Under the pieces are notes generated by a model. It saw only the letters and a program-made list of their open reading frames with translations. It had not been told where the DNA came from and did no database searches. From Liberibacter brunswickensis (GTDB lineage: Bacteria; Pseudomonadota; Alphaproteobacteria; Rhizobiales; Rhizobiaceae): a stretch of DNA of 64,000 nt. The DNA is taken from NCBI RefSeq assembly GCF_036858155.1, contig NZ_JAAEJX010000002.1, positions 34,983 to 98,982 on the forward strand, written 5' to 3'. Shown in pieces: positions 18,840 to 28,735 of this stretch (position 1 is its first letter; the number at the start of each line of letters is the position of its first letter). A program made the translations under genes and the position numbers.

Positions 18840-18845
18840 CATAAT

Positions 18846-20267
18846 ATGATCTATACAATTGCCATTGTTGGATCACCTAATGCAGGGAAGTCAACTCTTT
18901 TTAATCGTATTATTAAGAAGAAAATGGCTATTGTTGGAGATAATCCCGGGATAACGCGTGATCGTTTATATGGAAAAGCGATCATAAATGGTTTTTTGTT
19001 TAATATTGTAGATACCGCTGGAATAGAAAATAGAAGAAATCATTGTATTGCTAAGCAAACTAATGATCAAACAGAATTTGCAATTAATGAAGCTCATTTA
19101 GTACTCTTTTTAATAGATTCTAAAACAGGTATTTCTCCTTACGATTATACAATAGCATCTTTATTACGCAAAAAAAATATCCCTATCATTTTAGTATCTA
19201 ATAAGATGGATACAAGTATCTCAAAAAAAAAATTTTTTGACATCTATTCTTTTGGCTTTAAAGATATTGTAAAAATTTCTGCTGAACATGACTTAGGAAT
19301 ATCAGAGTTATATAGTGTAATTATAAAAACTTTTAAGACTAAATATCCTAATTATAAACTTGAAACAAAAGAAGATTCTAAAAAAAATGAAGACATAAAA
19401 TATGAAAGTATCATATCTAAAGAAAAAAATTGTACAAATTTAACCAATAATAATTCTAAATCTTTACGAATTGCAGTAGTAGGAAGACCTAACGTTGGGA
19501 AATCAACACTTATCAATCGATTACTTGGATATAACCGTCTTTTAACAGGATCTCAAGCTGGCATTACGCGAGATTCAATTTCTATAAGTTGGAACTGGAA
19601 AAATCATCCAATAGAAATATGCGATACAGCAGGAATGAGAAAACGTTCTCGCATTACTGAATCAATAGAAAAAAAGACAGTAAAAAAAAGCATGCAATAT
19701 GTTCGTACATGTGAAACAACAATAGTTCTTTTAGATGCTACTATTCCAATTGAAAAACAAGACCTACGTATAGTTGATTCTGTTATTAATACAGGACATG
19801 CAGCCATACTAGCTTTTAATAAGTGGGATATAGTTAGTAATAAAATAGAATTGCTAAAAGATTTACGTACCAAGGCAATAAAAAATTTGCCACAAGTCGG
19901 CAATATTCGCATAAATACTATTTCTGGACATACAGGAGAAGGACTTAATGACCTTATGGAATCTGTATTAGAAATAAATAAATTATGGAAAACTTGTATT
20001 ACAACTAGTCAATTAAACTCTTGGCTAGAAAAAACACAGTTTAAAAATCCACCTCCAACAATAATCCATCGTTATAATCGTTTAAAATATATTACACAGA
20101 TAAAATCATCCCCTCCTTCTTTTTTAATATTTTGTAATTTTCCTAATAAAATACCAGAATCTTATAAAAGATATTTAATAAATAGATTACGTGTAGATTT
20201 TTCTTTATCAGGAATTCCAATTCGAATACGTTTTCAGTCATCTAAAAATCCGTATATTAAAAATTAG
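18846..20267 (+). CDS. der: Ribosome-associated GTPase Der (EngA)
   Basis: 473 residues with the diagnostic tandem GTPase domains. The first has GSPNAGKS (9-16), DTAG and NKMD. The second has GRPNVGKS, DTAGM and NKWD. A C-terminal KH-like domain ends in IRIRFQSSKNPY. Der is required for 50S subunit assembly. The first G1 loop reads GSPNAGKS instead of the common GRPNVGKS, a mild substitution that keeps the P-loop lysine. The linker between the G domains (about 165-205) is lysine and asparagine rich. Confidence 0.97.
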   Translation: MIYTIAIVGSPNAGKSTLFNRIIKKKMAIVGDNPGITRDRLYGKAIINGFLFNIVDTAGIENRRNHCIAKQTNDQTEFAINEAHLVLFLIDSKTGISPYDYTIASLLRKKNIPIILVSNKMDTSISKKKFFDIYSFGFKDIVKISAEHDLGISELYSVIIKTFKTKYPNYKLETKEDSKKNEDIKYESIISKEKNCTNLTNNNSKSLRIAVVGRPNVGKSTLINRLLGYNRLLTGSQAGITRDSISISWNWKNHPIEICDTAGMRKRSRITESIEKKTVKKSMQYVRTCETTIVLLDATIPIEKQDLRIVDSVINTGHAAILAFNKWDIVSNKIELLKDLRTKAIKNLPQVGNIRINTISGHTGEGLNDLMESVLEINKLWKTCITTSQLNSWLEKTQFKNPPPTIIHRYNRLKYITQIKSSPPSFLIFCNFPNKIPESYKRYLINRLRVDFSLSGIPIRIRFQSSKNPYIKN

Positions 20268-20568
20268 CATTTTAACATAATAAAGGTTATGATTGGTGTA
20301 GTAATAGTTATAAAAGAAGAAATAACATGACTTTTTAAAAAAAGTTATAAAAAAGCTCATATTAGAAAATGTAATTACAATAAATCTATTGCAATCAATC
20401 TATAAATCTCAATTGCACAATTAAGTAAATAATCTTTTAGTAAGACAAATTATAAAATCAAATTTATTAATATAAAATAGAAAAAAATATTTTTAGTTAC
20501 ATATTTCTGGACTATATATCATAACTATAATTATTATAATATATTCAAATGAAATACGTCGATAATGA
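20268..20568. other. Convergent spacer between der and metK
   Basis: 301 bp of AT-rich DNA between two converging stops. I found no convincing terminator hairpin and no ORF. In rhizobia trmB usually follows metK; it is absent here. Confidence 0.35.
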
Positions 20569-21813
20569 TTATAAAATACCAATAGCTTTTTTCAAAGTTT
20601 TAACCAAATTTAGCACCTCCCAAGGGAAAAAACCGTCTTTACATCCGCTGCGTCCAAAATGACCATAAGTAGAAGTTTTAGCATATATAGGACGACTAAG
20701 ATTAAGATGATCTCGTATTCCTGCAACAGAAAGATCCATTACTTTATTAATTGCATTAGAAATACAAATTTCACTTACTTTTCCAGAATTATGAAGATCC
20801 ACAAAAATTGACAACGGTTTAGATATACCTATGGCATAAGAAAGCTGTATAGTACAACGATCTGCTAATCCAGCAGCAACAATATTTTTGGCTAAGTATC
20901 TTGCAGCATATGCAGCAGCACGATCAACTTTTGTAACATCCTTCCCAGAAAAAGCACCTCCTCCGTGCGGAGCTACCCCTCCATAAGTATCTACAATAAT
21001 TTTTCTACCTGTTAAACCAGCATCACTACATGGACCTCCTATAACAAATTTTCCTGCAGGATTTATATACCAACTACAATCAGGAGAAATTTTTATACCT
21101 TCTAAAGCTTTAAGGATATAAGGTTCTACTACAGAACGCACTTTATTACTATCCCAAGTATGATCAAAATGCTGTGTAGATAAGACAATCGATTTAACCT
21201 CGCATACCTTATTATTTACATACCTAATAGTAATTTGGCTCTTAGAATCAGGACCTAATTTAGATACATCACCACCATCATTCTTACGAGCATCTGATAG
21301 AATACGAAGAATTCTATGTGCGTAATAAATAGAGGCAGGCATAAAATCAGCTGTTTCCCGGCAAGCATATCCGAACATAATACCTTGATCACCAGCACCT
21401 GGATTATTACAATCATCGCTAGATTTATCTACTACACGAGCAATATCAACGGATTGAGAGTGCAACAATATTTCTATTTTTACTTTTTTCCAATGAAATC
21501 CTTCCTGTTCATATCCGATAGACCTAATTACTGATCGCACAACTTCTTCAAACTTTCCTGCATCTACGACAAATTGATTTGTTATAGAATCTTTTTTCAA
21601 TAAACTTTGTGGAAGACGAACCTCTCCTGCAACTATTACTCTGTTTTTAGTTACAAGAACCTCACATGCAACACGGACACTGTTTGCGTCTACTTTGCTT
21701 TTGATAGCCTCACGATATACAAAATCTACAATCTCATCAGATATACGATCACATATTTTATCAGGATGTCCTTCCGAAACGGATTCACTTGTAAAAAGGA
21801 AATCTGCACTCAT
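20569..21813 (-). CDS. metK: S-adenosylmethionine synthase
   Basis: 414 residues. The N-terminus shows FTSESVSEGHPDKICDRISD (about 7-26, binding ATP and methionine). Further conserved blocks are GAGDQGIMFGYA, GGPCSDAGLTGRKIIVDTYGG and GGGAFSGKDVTKVDRAAAYAARY. It makes SAM from methionine and ATP, the donor for RsmB, MidA and other methyltransferases. Only 104 bp separate it from the upstream XRE gene, so it may be the last gene of the nifU-to-metK string. I see no convincing SAM riboswitch in the leader. Confidence 0.97.
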   Translation of the reverse strand: MSADFLFTSESVSEGHPDKICDRISDEIVDFVYREAIKSKVDANSVRVACEVLVTKNRVIVAGEVRLPQSLLKKDSITNQFVVDAGKFEEVVRSVIRSIGYEQEGFHWKKVKIEILLHSQSVDIARVVDKSSDDCNNPGAGDQGIMFGYACRETADFMPASIYYAHRILRILSDARKNDGGDVSKLGPDSKSQITIRYVNNKVCEVKSIVLSTQHFDHTWDSNKVRSVVEPYILKALEGIKISPDCSWYINPAGKFVIGGPCSDAGLTGRKIIVDTYGGVAPHGGGAFSGKDVTKVDRAAAYAARYLAKNIVAAGLADRCTIQLSYAIGISKPLSIFVDLHNSGKVSEICISNAINKVMDLSVAGIRDHLNLSRPIYAKTSTYGHFGRSGCKDGFFPWEVLNLVKTLKKAIGIL

Positions 21814-21917
21814 TTTTAACCTCTAAAAATACCTCTAACAAAAGAATATTTATAGATATAGAATAATGACTTTGCACTGTCTACAACGATCCGTTTAATT
21901 ATATAGTTTATTATCTT

Positions 21918-22328
21918 TTAAAAATTCTGTATTTTTTGTTCTGATAATACTATAGATTTTACTAAATCTATTATTTTTTGACGAACTTTAATATCACTTA
22001 TTTGAAAAAAATAACGATTTAACTGTAATCCATCAGAAGTAGAAATAAAGTCTATAACATTACTTTCTTCAGATGATTCGTCCGAATGAGTCGTAGAAGA
22101 GTCATCAAAAAAAAAGGAGATAGGGCTCTCAAGGACTTCAGAAATATGCTGAAGACGACTAGCACCTACTCTATTCACTCCTTTTTCATACTTTTGTACT
22201 TGTTGAAACGTTATTCCTAAACACTCGCCAAGTTTCTCTTGACTCATTCCTAGCATCATCCTACGCAAACGAATACGCTTGCCAACATTAATATCAACCG
22301 GATTAGGTATTTTTTTGCTTCCAACCAT
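21918..22328 (-). CDS. XRE-family helix-turn-helix regulator (PraR-like)
   Basis: 136 residues. An N-terminal HTH_3 domain at about 15-70 contains GKRIRLRRMMLGMSQEKLGECLGITFQQVQKYEKG, listed here only as the span RLRRMMLGMSQEKLGE to VQKYEKG. A serine and acid rich linker and a helical C-terminus follow. The position between lnt and metK is a conserved rhizobial location for this regulator, called PraR in some rhizobia, where it influences adhesion and quorum-sensing genes. The name is a family-level suggestion only. Targets here are unknown. Confidence 0.75.
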   Translation of the reverse strand: MVGSKKIPNPVDINVGKRIRLRRMMLGMSQEKLGECLGITFQQVQKYEKGVNRVGASRLQHISEVLESPISFFFDDSSTTHSDESSEESNVIDFISTSDGLQLNRYFFQISDIKVRQKIIDLVKSIVLSEQKIQNF

Positions 22329-22449
22329 AACTATTACCTTAATTAAAAAATATAAATGTTTAAAAAATAAATGCGTATAATAAAAAATAAATATTGAAAT
22401 ATTAAATAAATTTTAAGTAATTATAGAGTCATTTTACTTCTCTTATTTT

Positions 22450-24009
22450 TCAAGCTATAATAGCTAAAATTAATAAAATAAACTCAATAATCAAAAAAAA
22501 TCTCATTTGAATATTAGAATAGAACCTATTTTTTACTTTAGATTGGAAGTGTATGTCAATAGACGCATTCCTACCAACATGCATAGATGAAATAATACGA
22601 CCTCTCTCATCTATAAAAGCAGAGGCTCCGTTATTCTTGGCTCTAATTAATGGCAACCCAATTTCTACAGCTCTAATCTGTGAGTATCTAAGACTATTAT
22701 CGTTATTATAATCCATGAATCCAGAAGCATCCATTATATTTAAAATCGCAGTAGATGATTCTAGACTTTTATCAATATCTTGATAAAAAAATACATCTGA
22801 AAAGAGAAGAGGATATAACCTTAATTTTTCAGATAATTCTAATACTGGAGATATATCGGAAACAGAATAATTTAACGGAAACATAGCAAGATCAAAATTT
22901 AATTTTTTCAGAATATTTCTATATGGCAAATACTCAAAAAAAGGAATTAAATGTTTTGCATTTGAAGATGATAAAATTTCTCCCTTACTATTGATGATAT
23001 AAACTGATTTATAAAAATAACTTTTTCCATTCAATAACTCTTTCCTTATAGATCCTAAGATCAATAGCTGTTCTTTCTTGATAGAATTTGCTATACGCTT
23101 AAGTGTATCTGGTTGATCTATTAAAGAATAAGGAAAGGGGAGACCTGCCCAAACAATAACAGAAGGCTCTAATTCTCCTGAAGATACTGGCAATACCGCT
23201 AAAGATAAATATCTATCTAAAATATTTTTATAGTCTTCTTTTATTATATCATTAGTATCAGGCTGTACTATGCGTATGATAGGAGATATTTTATCAAAGT
23301 TTAGTGCGTATTTTGAATCATCTATTAAAATCCACAAGCCATATAAAACATGAGATATCAACAATATACTAGATATAGATATACCTATATTGACATCCTT
23401 ACGAGTTCCGAACAATGCAGGTGAAGAAAAGCAAAAAACACTCAATGCATTCATTCCAAAAGATCCTATCAAGTGTACAGATTGCATCATTAAAGGTATT
23501 GGCATGGCAGCATATCCTATAGCACACCATGTTCCTATTCCAATAAAACTACGTAACCATTCAGAAAATCCAACAGCGCATGCAAAAATGCATATACGAC
23601 CCATACCTGTAGACCATAATAATGATGACATAGCAGTAGCTATGCCATAAAATATAGCTAAGAAAAAAGGAATAATCGCAACAAAAATCACAACTCCCCA
23701 GAAAGGGAATAAAGGATTAATATTGTATATTATTCCTTCTCTTAAACACCAAAGTCCTACTAAAAAATATCCAATACCAAATAACCAGCCTAAAAAAAAA
23801 GAAGATTCAATTCTACTGATAGAACCTGTTCTGCTTTTAGTTGATGAAACACCATCTAACAGCCATATTAATAACGTAAAAGATACAAACGAAGCGAAAA
23901 ACAAATCGCAGGGCGGCATAGAAAAACCGCCTATAATACCAGCTAATACTGCAAGAAAATATCGCCTCGCTCCAGATAAAAGCATAACTTTTCCGGCTAT
24001 ACTATCCAA
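22450..24009 (-). CDS. lnt: Apolipoprotein N-acyltransferase homolog lacking the catalytic triad
   Basis: 519 residues, the normal length, with six or more N-terminal membrane helices, a periplasmic nitrilase-like domain (about 245-480) and a C-terminal helix. Family role: N-acylation of diacylglyceryl lipoproteins. Aligned by eye to known Lnt, the catalytic Glu of VWPE is Gly289 (VIVWAGLP), the Lys of KxHLVPFGE is Ala351 (AKHLIPFFEY), and the Cys of CYE is Phe403 (LLFSDV). Non-catalytic blocks such as QIRAVEIGLPLIRAKNNGAS are kept. The frame is intact, so this looks like a catalytically dead but maintained protein. It sits in the conserved corC-lnt-XRE-metK order. Confidence 0.82.
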   Translation of the reverse strand: MDSIAGKVMLLSGARRYFLAVLAGIIGGFSMPPCDLFFASFVSFTLLIWLLDGVSSTKSRTGSISRIESSFFLGWLFGIGYFLVGLWCLREGIIYNINPLFPFWGVVIFVAIIPFFLAIFYGIATAMSSLLWSTGMGRICIFACAVGFSEWLRSFIGIGTWCAIGYAAMPIPLMMQSVHLIGSFGMNALSVFCFSSPALFGTRKDVNIGISISSILLISHVLYGLWILIDDSKYALNFDKISPIIRIVQPDTNDIIKEDYKNILDRYLSLAVLPVSSGELEPSVIVWAGLPFPYSLIDQPDTLKRIANSIKKEQLLILGSIRKELLNGKSYFYKSVYIINSKGEILSSSNAKHLIPFFEYLPYRNILKKLNFDLAMFPLNYSVSDISPVLELSEKLRLYPLLFSDVFFYQDIDKSLESSTAILNIMDASGFMDYNNDNSLRYSQIRAVEIGLPLIRAKNNGASAFIDERGRIISSMHVGRNASIDIHFQSKVKNRFYSNIQMRFFLIIEFILLILAIIA

Positions 24010-24094
24010 CTTAATAATCTCCTTTTTATTAATTGAATATTAAAATATTTTTAAAAAAATCATATTAAATATAAAAAATATACTTCTAAATAAA

Positions 24095-25042
24095 TTAATT
24101 TTTAAAATGAAAAAGACGCCTAATACGAACAATACGAACACAACGAACATCTGCCTCTAGAATTACAATCTCAAATCCAGGAATTTCCAGAATCACTTCA
24201 CCCTTCGATGGTATACGATCTAAAACCGAAAAAATTAGACCACCTAAACTATCAACATCTTGTTCTCCTTTGAGAAAATTACAATCCGCACCTATAATTT
24301 TTGCTAATTCTTCTAAATCAGTACGAGCATCGACTATAAAAGTATTATCAGATATAGCTGAAATCATTGGTTTACCATTTCGCTCAGAAGTAACATCACC
24401 TATTAAAACCGATACTATATCTCCATAAGATACAAGACCTTCTGTACCACCGTATTCATCTATTACTAGGGCTATGTGCACCCTGCTTTCTTGAATTTTC
24501 CTTAATAATTCGGACACTAACATAGAGGATGGGATGAAAAGAATATCTTTTATTAAATTTGATTCAGATAGATTCATATCTAAATTAATATTATTGGTAT
24601 GAGCGATACACGATACTAAATCGTGCATACGAATCATTCCCCTTGGATTATCCAAACTATCCTTGTAAACCGGCATCCATGATCTGCCATACTTCTCAAA
24701 CATCAACATTACTTTGCGAATTGTGGCTTTATCTTCTACTGCATCTATGTTGATACGCGGAACCATAATATCACAAATCCGTATTTCACGAAAACGCAAA
24801 ATATTATTAAAAATTTTTTTTTCTGTATCGGAAAAAATACCTTCTAAATTTTCATCTATCAATGAAGATCTAACATTCTTATGACATCTTGAACCAATCA
24901 ATTTCTTCCATATTTTACTAAATGCCCGCATACAACTTGCCCAAAAAATAGAGAACGATATTCTAGGTATAGAATCTGGTAAATCTATATCTCTACTATT
25001 TTCTTGCGTACATCTAGACGAATTTATTTTAATATCGCTCAT
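24095..25042 (-). CDS. CorC/HlyC-type CBS-domain protein
   Basis: 315 residues, soluble. It has a CBS pair at about 85-210 (IMVPRINIDAVEDKATIRKVM and VALVIDEYGGTEGLVSYGDIVSVLIGDV, quoted here as segments) and a C-terminal transporter-associated domain (about 220-300). It lacks the DUF21 membrane domain, as usual for CorC/YbeX. CorC is linked to magnesium and cobalt efflux in enterobacteria, but the role in Rhizobiales is not established. It follows ybeY by 22 bp and precedes lnt by about 85 bp on the same strand, the conserved ybeY-corC-lnt string. Confidence 0.86.
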   Translation of the reverse strand: MSDIKINSSRCTQENSRDIDLPDSIPRISFSIFWASCMRAFSKIWKKLIGSRCHKNVRSSLIDENLEGIFSDTEKKIFNNILRFREIRICDIMVPRINIDAVEDKATIRKVMLMFEKYGRSWMPVYKDSLDNPRGMIRMHDLVSCIAHTNNINLDMNLSESNLIKDILFIPSSMLVSELLRKIQESRVHIALVIDEYGGTEGLVSYGDIVSVLIGDVTSERNGKPMISAISDNTFIVDARTDLEELAKIIGADCNFLKGEQDVDSLGGLIFSVLDRIPSKGEVILEIPGFEIVILEADVRCVRIVRIRRLFHFKN

Positions 25043-25064
25043 AGTTCAAAGTTTTTTTTATAAC

Positions 25065-25580
25065 TTAATCCATCTCATAAGGATCATCTATACCAAGACT
25101 TTCCAAAATAGATCGCTCTAACCCTTCCATTAAAAAAGCATCTTCATCATCAACATGATCATATCCCAAAAGATGCAGAAAACCATGTATAATCAAATGC
25201 ACCAAGTGATCTTTGAGTTTTTTCCCTAGTACACTAGCCTCTAGTTCTATTATTTCATAAGCAAGAACAATATCTCCCAACATTAATCTAGAATACCCAT
25301 CAGATAATGTAGATACAACTGGGAAAGACAATACATTAGTTGGTTTATTCACCCCAAGATATTGGAAATTAAGATCTTTAATTCTTTTAGAATCAGTGAA
25401 TACAATAGATACTTCAACAGTATTTCCTTCTATTAAATATCCTTCAAAAATCAGAATAGATATTGATTTTGCAAATATTTCTTCACATAAATTTCTCAAA
25501 CAAAAATCGCCACTCCACAGTGAACTTTCCACAGCTATTTGAAAATCTAACCTAGGAAGAATCATTTTTTTTATAGACAA
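25065..25580 (-). CDS. ybeY: Endoribonuclease YbeY
   Basis: 171 residues. The zinc-binding motif HGFLHLLGYDH has H132, H136 and H142 in the required H-x3-H-x5-H spacing. NVLSFP and LGDIVLAYE are also family blocks. YbeY takes part in 16S rRNA 3'-end maturation and 70S quality control. In rhizobia phoH precedes ybeY. Here the 250 bp upstream hold no phoH, so the miaB-phoH-ybeY linkage has lost its middle gene. Confidence 0.94.
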   Translation of the reverse strand: MSIKKMILPRLDFQIAVESSLWSGDFCLRNLCEEIFAKSISILIFEGYLIEGNTVEVSIVFTDSKRIKDLNFQYLGVNKPTNVLSFPVVSTLSDGYSRLMLGDIVLAYEIIELEASVLGKKLKDHLVHLIIHGFLHLLGYDHVDDEDAFLMEGLERSILESLGIDDPYEMD

Positions 25581-25830
25581 AAAAATCCTTTCTCTAGATA
25601 AAAAACATCAATTTTTTTAACAAGAACTATAAAAGTGAATTTATACTTAAAATATCAAATTGTTAATTTTTTTTAACTTCATATGAGAAAAACATTCTCC
25701 TTTCAAAAAAAAGAACTACCTCTATCCATTGTGCATATATTATATAATTATCTTACACTTTGATATCATAAAACTCCATTAGAAAAACTATAATATAAAA
25801 ATTAATCCCAATACATAACTTAAGATTTTT

Positions 25831-27210
25831 CTAAGTTTCAAACACTAATTCTCCGTATAAAGTACTAATTTTAACATCTGTGATGCGTACTTTAATAATA
25901 TCACCAATATTATTATTTTCTGAATTAAAAACCACAGATTGTAACCATGGAGACCTTCCTACCAATTGGCCTTTTGCCCTTCCCCTTTTTTCTATTAGCA
26001 CCTCCATAACTTGACCAATACATGCATTATTAAAAGAAACTTGTTGCTCACGAAGCTTTTCCTGAAGGCATAGCAACCTTTCTTTTTTAACACTCTCATC
26101 TATTTGTCTTTGCATATTTGAACCAGGAGTACCTGGACGAGGTGAATATTTAAATGAAAAAGACTGTGAGTAACCTATTTCATCGACAAGTTTCATCGTT
26201 GATTCAAAATCACTATCAGATTCTCCAGGGAACCCAACGATAAAATCACTAGAAATAGCTATATTAGGGCGTACAGATCTAATACTGTTAATTATTTGCC
26301 GATATTCATCTACTGTATGTCGCCTATTCATAGATTTTAGTATTCTATCCGAACCAGATTGTACTGGCAAATGAAGATATGGCATAAGAATATCTAAATC
26401 ACCATGAGCCTTTATTAAACAATCACTCATATCTCGTGGATGACTAGTTGTATATCTTAATCTTATTAAACCTTTTATCTCAGAGAGAGAATACAGCAAA
26501 TCACTAAAAGTACACTGATGGCCATTTAAACCTTTTCCACGCCAAGCATTAACATTTTGCCCTAATAAGGTGATTTCACAAACACCATTTTCCACAAGCT
26601 TGCGAGCTTCATTAACAACTTGAAATAATGATCGTGAGATCTCAGCTCCACGAGTATATGGAACAACACAAAATGTACAAAACTTATCACAACCTTCTTG
26701 TATGGTCAGGAAAGCCGCGACTCCACGCTTCCTATTATAACCACCATCAACGATGGAAAGACGCTCAAATTTATCCTCTAAAGAATAATCAGTATCTACG
26801 ACTCTTTTTCCTAATCGAGCGATCTCCAATAACTCTGGCAAACGATAATACTTTTGTGGACCAACAACCACATTGACTATAGGAGAACGCCTTAAAATTT
26901 CCTCTCCTTCGGCTTGAGCCACACAACCCGCCACTACAACTATTTTATCTTTGCCTTCTGCTTTATGAGAATTATTTAAATTCCGTATTCTACCTAAAGA
27001 TGAATAAACTTTTTCTGCTGCTTTTTCTCTTATATGACAAGTATTTAAAACAACAAGATCAGCGTCATCTATAGAATCAGCTTTTTCATATCCTTTAGAA
27101 AAGAATATATCTTCTATGCGCAAAGAATCATAAACATTCATTTGACAACCATAGCTCTTAACAAAAAATTTTTGCGGACGAATAACCTGATTGACAATCT
27201 GCAAAACCAT
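25831..27210 (-). CDS. miaB: tRNA-2-methylthio-N6-dimethylallyladenosine synthase MiaB
   Basis: 459 residues. The N-terminal UPF0004 domain has cluster cysteines C22 (YGCQMN), C58 (NTCHIRE) and C96 (GCVAQ). The radical SAM domain has C174, C178 and C181 (CDKFCTFC), and a C-terminal TRAM domain runs from about 395. It adds the methylthio group at A37 of tRNAs reading UNN codons. It is on the same strand as tsaB, 190 bp away. rimI and fur, often between tsaB and miaB in rhizobia, are not visible in that gap. Confidence 0.97.
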   Translation of the reverse strand: MVLQIVNQVIRPQKFFVKSYGCQMNVYDSLRIEDIFFSKGYEKADSIDDADLVVLNTCHIREKAAEKVYSSLGRIRNLNNSHKAEGKDKIVVVAGCVAQAEGEEILRRSPIVNVVVGPQKYYRLPELLEIARLGKRVVDTDYSLEDKFERLSIVDGGYNRKRGVAAFLTIQEGCDKFCTFCVVPYTRGAEISRSLFQVVNEARKLVENGVCEITLLGQNVNAWRGKGLNGHQCTFSDLLYSLSEIKGLIRLRYTTSHPRDMSDCLIKAHGDLDILMPYLHLPVQSGSDRILKSMNRRHTVDEYRQIINSIRSVRPNIAISSDFIVGFPGESDSDFESTMKLVDEIGYSQSFSFKYSPRPGTPGSNMQRQIDESVKKERLLCLQEKLREQQVSFNNACIGQVMEVLIEKRGRAKGQLVGRSPWLQSVVFNSENNNIGDIIKVRITDVKISTLYGELVFET

Positions 27211-27399
27211 TTAATAACACCTACTGTTTTTAATAAATAAAACTAAATCACCGCTGAATAGATAATATCCATAATCCTATTTAAAAGAAAAAATTTTTTC
27301 AATTTAAGAAAAAAACACTAAATCAAATTAGCTTATCAATCCATAGGAAACTACATATATCTTGTGATTACCTTTAAAAACACATATAAAATACATCTT

Positions 27400-28020
27400 T
27401 TATGAAAGAGCATAGGAAGATTGCAGGTAAATAGGAGAAGGGGAAGAACAATCACTTGAAATTCCTAATTGAGATAAAACATCCATAGGAAGAATATCAA
27501 TCTCACCTTCAATTCCTCTTATAGAAGATAGACCAGATCCCACTATTTCTCCCTCAAAACTATCAACTTCAAAACGAGCTTGTTCATAATTAAGAATAAT
27601 AGGATCAAATAAAGGAATCCCATCTAAAGAAAATTTCTGACAACAAATTCTCTGATGCAATAAACTAACCAAAACCATGACAGGATATCTAGGATTACTG
27701 TTAAGATGAGAACGAGCTAAAACTTCTAGATTACCTACTCCCAAAACCGGCTTTCCTAAAGCCACAGAAATACCACGAGCAACAGAAATGGACACTCGCA
27801 CGCCAGTAAAAGATCCTGGACCCAATGCGGTAACAACACGATCAATCTGAGAAATATCTAAGTTAGAATAACTTAATACTGAATCTATCGCTGGAATCAA
27901 GTGTTCAGCATGACCACGCTTTAAATTCTTAAGATAAGAACCTACGATACAACCAGAATTGCTATCATAAATAGCAACAGAACAATTAGTTCCTGTAGTA
28001 TCAAGTGCTAATACAATCAC
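27400..28020 (-). CDS. tsaB: tRNA threonylcarbamoyladenosine biosynthesis protein TsaB
   Basis: 206 residues, an ASKHA-fold protein. The N-terminus is VLALDTTGTNCSVAIYD, followed by KRGHAEHLIPAIDSVL and GPGSFTGVRVSISVARGISVAL (given as family blocks). TsaB is the partner of TsaD and TsaE in making t6A37 of tRNAs. It starts 15 bp after the nifU-type gene, so the two are likely in one transcript. The C-terminus is slightly shorter than in E. coli, as in many alphaproteobacteria. Confidence 0.93.
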   Translation of the reverse strand: MIVLALDTTGTNCSVAIYDSNSGCIVGSYLKNLKRGHAEHLIPAIDSVLSYSNLDISQIDRVVTALGPGSFTGVRVSISVARGISVALGKPVLGVGNLEVLARSHLNSNPRYPVMVLVSLLHQRICCQKFSLDGIPLFDPIILNYEQARFEVDSFEGEIVGSGLSSIRGIEGEIDILPMDVLSQLGISSDCSSPSPIYLQSSYALS

Positions 28021-28035
28021 AAAAACAAACCTACT

Positions 28036-28605
28036 TTAAACTGTACGAATATCTTTTACTTCAGGAACGAAATGATTTAAAAGATTTATTACACCATATT
28101 TTAGTGTTTCACTTGCAGAAGGGCATCCTGAACAAGCTCCTACCATGCTCAAAAAGACAATCCCATCCCTATATCCTTTAAAAACTATATCTCCTCCATC
28201 TTGAGCTACAGAAGGACGAACACGATTATCTAAAACGTCCTTTATTCTCTGTACAATAGCACTATCACTTTCTAAAAAATCTCCATCTTCTATACCACTT
28301 AATTCTGATCTTCCCAATCCAACATCATAAATAATTGGATCACTGGAAATAAAATGTTCCATAATCATCCCTAAGATGGGGGGTTTAAGATGATCCCAAT
28401 CATATCTATATTTTGCGACTGTGATAAAATCATATCCTAGATAAACGGATTTAATTCCCGATATAGAGAAAATTCTAGATGCCAAGGGAGATGCCTCAGC
28501 TTCCTTAGCATTGTAAAAATGAATCGTTCCACGCTCAAGAACTACTTTTCCTGGAATAAATTTCAGAGTCGCGGGATTAGGAGTATCCTCAGTTTGTATA
28601 AACAT
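28036..28605 (-). CDS. NifU/NfuA-type iron-sulfur scaffold protein
   Basis: 189 residues. An Nfu N-terminal domain (MFIQTEDTPNPATLKFIPG) is followed by a NifU-like C-terminal domain with VRPSVAQDGGDIVF and the cluster-binding pair C158/C161 in GACSGCPS. The ATG at 28605 fits the family start and has AGGTGG directly upstream; a GTG two codons earlier is possible. It acts as a carrier delivering Fe-S clusters to apo-proteins, plausibly AcnA and MiaB, though this is inference. It is the first gene of the nifU-tsaB-miaB group on the minus strand. Confidence 0.93.
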   Translation of the reverse strand: MFIQTEDTPNPATLKFIPGKVVLERGTIHFYNAKEAEASPLASRIFSISGIKSVYLGYDFITVAKYRYDWDHLKPPILGMIMEHFISSDPIIYDVGLGRSELSGIEDGDFLESDSAIVQRIKDVLDNRVRPSVAQDGGDIVFKGYRDGIVFLSMVGACSGCPSASETLKYGVINLLNHFVPEVKDIRTV

Positions 28606-28735
28606 AACCACCTATAAAATATCAAAATATTCATGACTATAATATCATATTTCAAGGTTATAACAATCATTGCCTTAAAACAATAGCTTCTATTCATTTC
28701 CATGACTTATCATCATGATGAATGATATCACAAAA

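Noticed and set aside
21814..21917. SAM-responsive riboswitch before metK
   Set aside because: Only 104 bp are available and I could not find a conserved SAM-II or similar pseudoknot core.
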